Shown: positions 39,026-42,305 of the stretch, in pieces | How positions within the stretch are numbered: position 1 is the first letter of the stretch | How the letters are laid out: every line of letters begins with the position of its first letter | Assembly (NCBI RefSeq): GCF_007992495.1 | Contig: NZ_BKAJ01000132.1 | Location: forward strand, 1 to 42,305 | DNA: 42,305 bases | Origin: Reyranella soli | Lineage (GTDB): Bacteria > Pseudomonadota > Alphaproteobacteria > Reyranellales > Reyranellaceae | Direction of reading: 5' to 3' | The notes under the pieces: model-generated | What the model was told of the DNA's origin: nothing | Seen by the model: only the letters and a program-made list of their open reading frames with translations | Databases searched by the model: none | Made by a program: the position numbers and the translations under genes

Positions 39026-40198
39026 ATGGTCGACTCATCGAAGCCGATAGAACCCGAAAAGCCCGCGCCGACGTCACTAAGTGCGCCCGATTTCGAGCTT
39101 GAGAAAGCTCGTCTAGAAGCCGAATTGCAGAAAGAGAAGATTCGCGCGGACGTTCGCAAAGTGGTCTACGGCACAATGATCGTAGGCGTAGCTGTTGCCG
39201 CATTCCCATTCTTTCAGGAAGTGGCACGCTCAGCTTTCTCTGAGCGCATTGAGGCGATCAAAGTCCAAGCTCAAGAGCGGACTCTCGATATCAAAGCGAA
39301 GTCGGAGCAGAAGGTCCTCGAAACCAAGAATCAATACGAGAACCAAATAGCGGAGAAGACGCACCAGTTAGAGCAGCGGAAGCTTTCCACTACAGACGTT
39401 GGCAATCGTCGGGATTACCTCGAGAAGCTGGCAAGTGAAGGGCGCAATGAACGCATCGAGAAGCGCATCATAATTGCTGAGTTCTTTTCATTCCTTGCGG
39501 AGACGGGTGACCGTGATCAATGGGTAAGGTTTCGAGATTACCTTTTGCTAAAGCAGACACGGATTAACGAAGAGAAGGTGACAGTGGCCGCAACTGCGGC
39601 AAGCGATCACTCCTCGGACGAAGCTCGGTCTGCTGCGATCGAGCGGTTGGCGCAGATCTCTGCGATCCAAGATCCTGCAACCGACAGCGAGATTCCGGGC
39701 GTTTCCCAAATCAAGGAAGTACAGAGAGCTCTCGGCATCGCCGATGATGGCCGCTTCAGCGCGATGACGCGAACGGCAATACGCGAGTTTCAGACGGGCA
39801 TGTTTCGTCGTAATCCGTCCGAGTGGCCACAAAGCGACATCACCGGCACCCTCGCCAGCCGGTCCGGTCGGGTTCTGCGGACACTGAAGCCGATGCCAGC
39901 GGTCTTCATGTCGCCGTTCGAGCGCGCGTATCTCGGCAGCGACAGCGGCATGTTCACGTCCGACCCGCTGTCGGGCATCGACCAGCGGCAACTCGCGTCA
40001 GTCCTCAGTTTTCTGGGCGTCGCGCCGCAGAAAATCGTTGCCGCAGCCAGCCTGGATGACAGGATAACGCTGCTGCGCGAGCGCATCGCGGAGCTCCGTA
40101 CGACACTCAATCTGCCCGCGCCTAAGCCGATCCTCGACTCAGCACTCTATGAGGCGGTGTGGAAGACCTCGCCGCTTAACGTCAATGCGCGCGACTGA
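39026..40198 (+). CDS. Membrane-anchored coiled-coil protein with peptidoglycan-binding-like domain
   Basis: A 390-residue protein. Residues 1-45 are charged, and 49-68 form a single membrane span (GTMIVGVAVAAFPFFQEVA). A long coiled coil follows at ~72-150 (VQAQERTLDIKAKSEQKVLE). Residues ~225-262 match a PG_binding_1 repeat (IKEVQRALGIADDGRFSAMT, RTAIREFQTGMFRR). With no signal peptide and a span after a charged N-terminus, the C-terminal part may face the periplasm. Such proteins may tether an envelope or phage machine to the wall. The last 14 bases overlap the next small gene. Partner genes are not obvious. Confidence 0.75.
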   Translation: MVDSSKPIEPEKPAPTSLSAPDFELEKARLEAELQKEKIRADVRKVVYGTMIVGVAVAAFPFFQEVARSAFSERIEAIKVQAQERTLDIKAKSEQKVLETKNQYENQIAEKTHQLEQRKLSTTDVGNRRDYLEKLASEGRNERIEKRIIIAEFFSFLAETGDRDQWVRFRDYLLLKQTRINEEKVTVAATAASDHSSDEARSAAIERLAQISAIQDPATDSEIPGVSQIKEVQRALGIADDGRFSAMTRTAIREFQTGMFRRNPSEWPQSDITGTLASRSGRVLRTLKPMPAVFMSPFERAYLGSDSGMFTSDPLSGIDQRQLASVLSFLGVAPQKIVAAASLDDRITLLRERIAELRTTLNLPAPKPILDSALYEAVWKTSPLNVNARD

Positions 40199-40352
40199 GG
40201 CAACACCACGTGGCCTCGGCGTCGGTGTCACCGCCTTCGACCGCCTGATTGCGGAAGGCCGGATGCCTAAACCCAAACCCGTCGGCGAGCGAGTCATCTG
40301 GGACCGCCTCAAACTCGACGACACTTTCAGCGATCTGGAAAAGGTGTGGTAG
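40185..40352 (+). CDS. Shortened AlpA-like DNA-binding protein
   Basis: A 55-residue frame starting MRATEATPRGLGVGVTAFDR. GVTAFDRLIAEGRMPKPKPV and WDRLKLDDTFSDLE match the second half of AlpA/excisionase-like helix-turn-helix proteins common in alphaproteobacterial prophages. The usual helix between the RGL and GVG segments (about 9-12 residues) is missing. This could be an internal deletion that destroys DNA binding. The start overlaps the previous gene by 14 bases. No ribosome site is clear. Confidence 0.55.
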   Translation: MRATEATPRGLGVGVTAFDRLIAEGRMPKPKPVGERVIWDRLKLDDTFSDLEKVW

Positions 40353-40403
40353 GGAAAATTACTTCGACCGCGCTAGGCGTTTCGCAGAAGAGCGACGCGA
40401 GCC

Positions 40404-40742
40404 GTGAACGCCCAGCGGTGTGTCTGTATTGTCATCGCGTCGGCGTTGCTTTGGTCGCCCGTTGCGGCACAGGTCACGGATGACGACACGCTCAAGCAAG
40501 GCGGCGTCACTTATCGTTTGTGGGGCATCGACGCGGCCGAGCTCTCGCAGACGTGTCCTGATGGCTGGCCTGCCGGCCGCATGGCAGCAACCAGGCTGCA
40601 GGCACTGACGGCGTGTCGGCCGATTGTCTGCCATTAGAAGGACCGCGACCGCTACGGCCGGACGGTCGCGGTATGCCGTGCCTCGGGCGAGGATCTGGGC
40701 ACGATGCTTGTTGCGGGCTTAGAACGCAACCGCAGTCGTACT
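40404..40742 (+). pseudogene. Broken staphylococcal-nuclease-like (SNase) gene
   Basis: The first 77 codons (MNAQRCVCIVIASALLWSPV, a signal peptide, then VTDDDTLKQGGVTYRLWGID) are an intact SNase N-terminal part. A TAG at 40635-40637 interrupts it. In the same frame after the stop KDRDRYGRTVAVCRASGEDL continues the family sequence, then it diverges and stops soon after. The usual VxDGDTL motif has become VTDDDTL. The active-site Arg and C-terminal helices are lost. Probably inactive. Confidence 0.75.
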
Positions 40743-40829
40743 TGACTTGCAAAAGGCGGCACTGGAATATTTTCACCACGACAAGCCGGCTTAAGGCATT
40801 CGCTTCAGAGCTTCCAAAGGAGGTACGTC

Positions 40830-41807
40830 ATGCGCGTGCGTAACCTTTGCGGCGTTGCTCTTACGATTCTTGCTGTTTCACCCGCTCTTGCCCAGGCGCC
40901 AACGCCTTCAAGCTGCAATACCTTGGCCAGCACGATTGCAGTGGGATACACCACGAACTTCACCAATCGGGACTACAATGCCCTTCGCTACTATGCCACT
41001 TGTGAGGCCAGCTCATCCCATGCTGGTGGTGGCCTTTCCATCGCTTATCAAGCGTTCAGTCTTGGAGGAAATTACGAGGAATCTCGCAACTCTCAGCTCT
41101 GCAGGCAATCGCGCGAGGCCTTGGGATTTAGCGACACGGAATATGTAAACGCAAAGAATGTGTACTCGCAGGCTTTTCCCGTGATTGAGCGATGCCTCGA
41201 ACTCGCAAGCAAACAATGGGACATCAAATACATTTCAGCCGGGAACGATGCTGTGTCGCTGACGATAGCACACGGATCGGTAAACGGCGGGGAACTTCTC
41301 GGAGCTGATATCGTGCCTCAAGGCGGACTAACATGCTCGCCGTCTCTGCCTGCGCAAAAGCAAACAATCAAGCCAGAAAGCCCGTTCTCGACACTTTGCT
41401 ATCGTACTCCAATTGTCCAAATCGTTGACGGGGTGCAGGTAAGAAGTGCTGAGGATGCGGTAATAGCCCTTCGGCTCGAGAACGGGCCGCTACTCATACC
41501 GCTGAAGGGGTATCAGACTTCTATAGTTGCTAGGTTGCAGCAACGCATCGATGATCAAATTGCCACGATCAAATTAAAGCCGTCCGACTTCTATATAAAG
41601 TCATTTGGACCCGTCATTCAAAAGGCGGAAGGAAACTGTGACGCTGATGTTCTCATTGCAGCGGCATGTACGAACAGCAACCGCGCTCAAGCTGCTGTCG
41701 GGCCCGAATTTTTTGAGAAGGATGGGAAGCGTTGGGCGCGGTGCCAGCGCTACGGCAACATTGTCTGGGAAGCTGAGGGTCAGCTTACGTGTCTGAAGCT
41801 TCGCTGA
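40830..41807 (+). CDS. Secreted protein of unknown function
   Basis: A 325-residue protein starting MRVRNLCGVALTILAVSPAL with a strong AAGGAGG 7-8 bases upstream. Residues 1-22 are a signal peptide (AxA cleavage after SPALAQA). The mature part has Cys near residues 29, 58, 91 and 121 and several in the C-terminal half (SPFSTLCYRTPIVQI, EGNCDADVLIAAACTN, WARCQRYGNIVWEAEGQLTC), suggesting disulfides in the periplasm. TTNFTNRDYNALRYYATCEA has no family assignment I know. It is monocistronic in view. Confidence 0.7.
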   Translation: MRVRNLCGVALTILAVSPALAQAPTPSSCNTLASTIAVGYTTNFTNRDYNALRYYATCEASSSHAGGGLSIAYQAFSLGGNYEESRNSQLCRQSREALGFSDTEYVNAKNVYSQAFPVIERCLELASKQWDIKYISAGNDAVSLTIAHGSVNGGELLGADIVPQGGLTCSPSLPAQKQTIKPESPFSTLCYRTPIVQIVDGVQVRSAEDAVIALRLENGPLLIPLKGYQTSIVARLQQRIDDQIATIKLKPSDFYIKSFGPVIQKAEGNCDADVLIAAACTNSNRAQAAVGPEFFEKDGKRWARCQRYGNIVWEAEGQLTCLKLR

Positions 41808-41927
41808 AGACGGCATGCCGCACCATTTGCTGTCAGTGCTGGCTCGTGAGTTTGAAGGTCGCGCCCAGCACTGCCAGCATTTGCTCGCCAGATGGTGAGT
41901 GGTCTTTAAACATCAAGCGGCGCCATC

Positions 41928-42122
41928 GTGCGCCTCATGATCCAGGCTTCATCCACCGACAACGGACATACGGCGGCGACTTGGGGAAGCCGCCCTTTTG
42001 GCATCGCCTGCTCTTGCGGTGATCGCGCAACCGGCGAACTCACCAGCCTTGGCATCAGCAGCGGCGACATGCGCCCTCTGCGCAGTCGCAATTTCGTCTG
42101 TTCGTCTTGTGGAAGCCGGTAG
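41928..42122 (+). CDS. Small zinc-ribbon-like ORF
   Basis: A 64-codon frame from GTG 41928 (ATG 41937 alternative, no ribosome site). FGIACSCGDRATGELTSLGI, SSGDMRPLRSRNFVCSSCGS has the same C-x-C…D-x-x-P-L…C-x-x-C-G-S-R spacing as the protein at 29856, which supports reality. It ends right after CGSR, where the relative continues. An antisense frame, 42176-41949 with GGAGG before its ATG (MAQELPYLVVAAKKPDADLP), competes for the same DNA. Confidence 0.45.
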   Translation: MRLMIQASSTDNGHTAATWGSRPFGIACSCGDRATGELTSLGISSGDMRPLRSRNFVCSSCGSR

Positions 42123-42305
42123 GTCAGCATCTGGCTTTTTGGCAGCGACAACGAGGTAGGGGAGTTCCTGCGCCATAATCCTCCGTTGGCGGGCCTGCTC
42201 CGCCGCCACCCTCCCCCCGCGCCAATCGTCATCGATGGACCACCCGCCGATTTCATCGCAGGAGGGTGGTATCGGACAAATGCGAGCTGACAGCCTTGGT
42301 CGATG

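Noticed and set aside
41949..42176. 75-codon minus-strand frame (MAQELPYLVVAAKKPDADLP…) with GGAGG before its ATG
   Set aside because: Competes with the zinc-ribbon frame on the plus strand, whose Cys pattern has a relative at 29856; no family for this one. Kept open but not called.

Overview
The window is high-GC DNA of alphaproteobacterial character. Pointers are a very large cyclic beta-1,2-glucan synthase, an ECF sigma factor with small stress-type neighbours, the yggT-yggU-folD cluster, a PF13403-type Hint protein and small PAS proteins. The genus cannot be fixed from sequence alone; a Hyphomicrobiales- or Reyranella-like genome fits. Domain calls come from motif recognition by eye, without database searches.

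Left part (1-25.9 kb) is ordinary chromosome. A D-2-hydroxyacid dehydrogenase faces a tightly packed operon of a TauD/TfdA dioxygenase, a thiolase, a LysE exporter, an MFS importer and an acyl-CoA ligase. It looks like uptake, CoA activation and thiolytic breakdown of an unknown organic acid. Then come an ECF sigma factor, a transglutaminase, small stress-type genes and a cation/proton antiporter. The 8.6-kb cyclic glucan synthase gene follows, then tRNA-Gly(GCC), rfbA, a YbaK-type editing protein and an orphan ZnuA behind a perfect Zur-box core. The minus-strand genes yggT-yggU-folD, an FHA membrane protein, a small membrane protein and ridA end this part at tRNA-Ala(CGC).

Right of tRNA-Ala (25.9-33 kb) the character changes. 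Coding density drops, AT-richer stretches appear, and there are orphan membrane, Hint and PAS proteins. Three decayed pieces of an ATP-dependent DNA ligase lie here, along with a 1.5-kb gene-poor stretch holding repeated hairpins. Two ~135-bp repeats there keep the same long-range pairing with compensatory changes, which suggests a structured RNA.

From 33 to 42.3 kb the window resembles a prophage remnant or mobile island. It has an HNH nuclease, a YdaS/Cro-like regulator divergent from an S24-type repressor, three operator palindromes spaced exactly 25 bp apart, and two more copies 1.1 kb away before a three-gene operon of unknown function. The repressor appears to lack the catalytic serine of its autoprotease domain. 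Further right are a membrane-anchored coiled-coil/peptidoglycan-binding-like protein, a shortened AlpA-like protein, a broken staphylococcal-nuclease-like gene, a secreted protein and a small zinc-ribbon ORF. No integrase, terminase, capsid or tail gene is visible.
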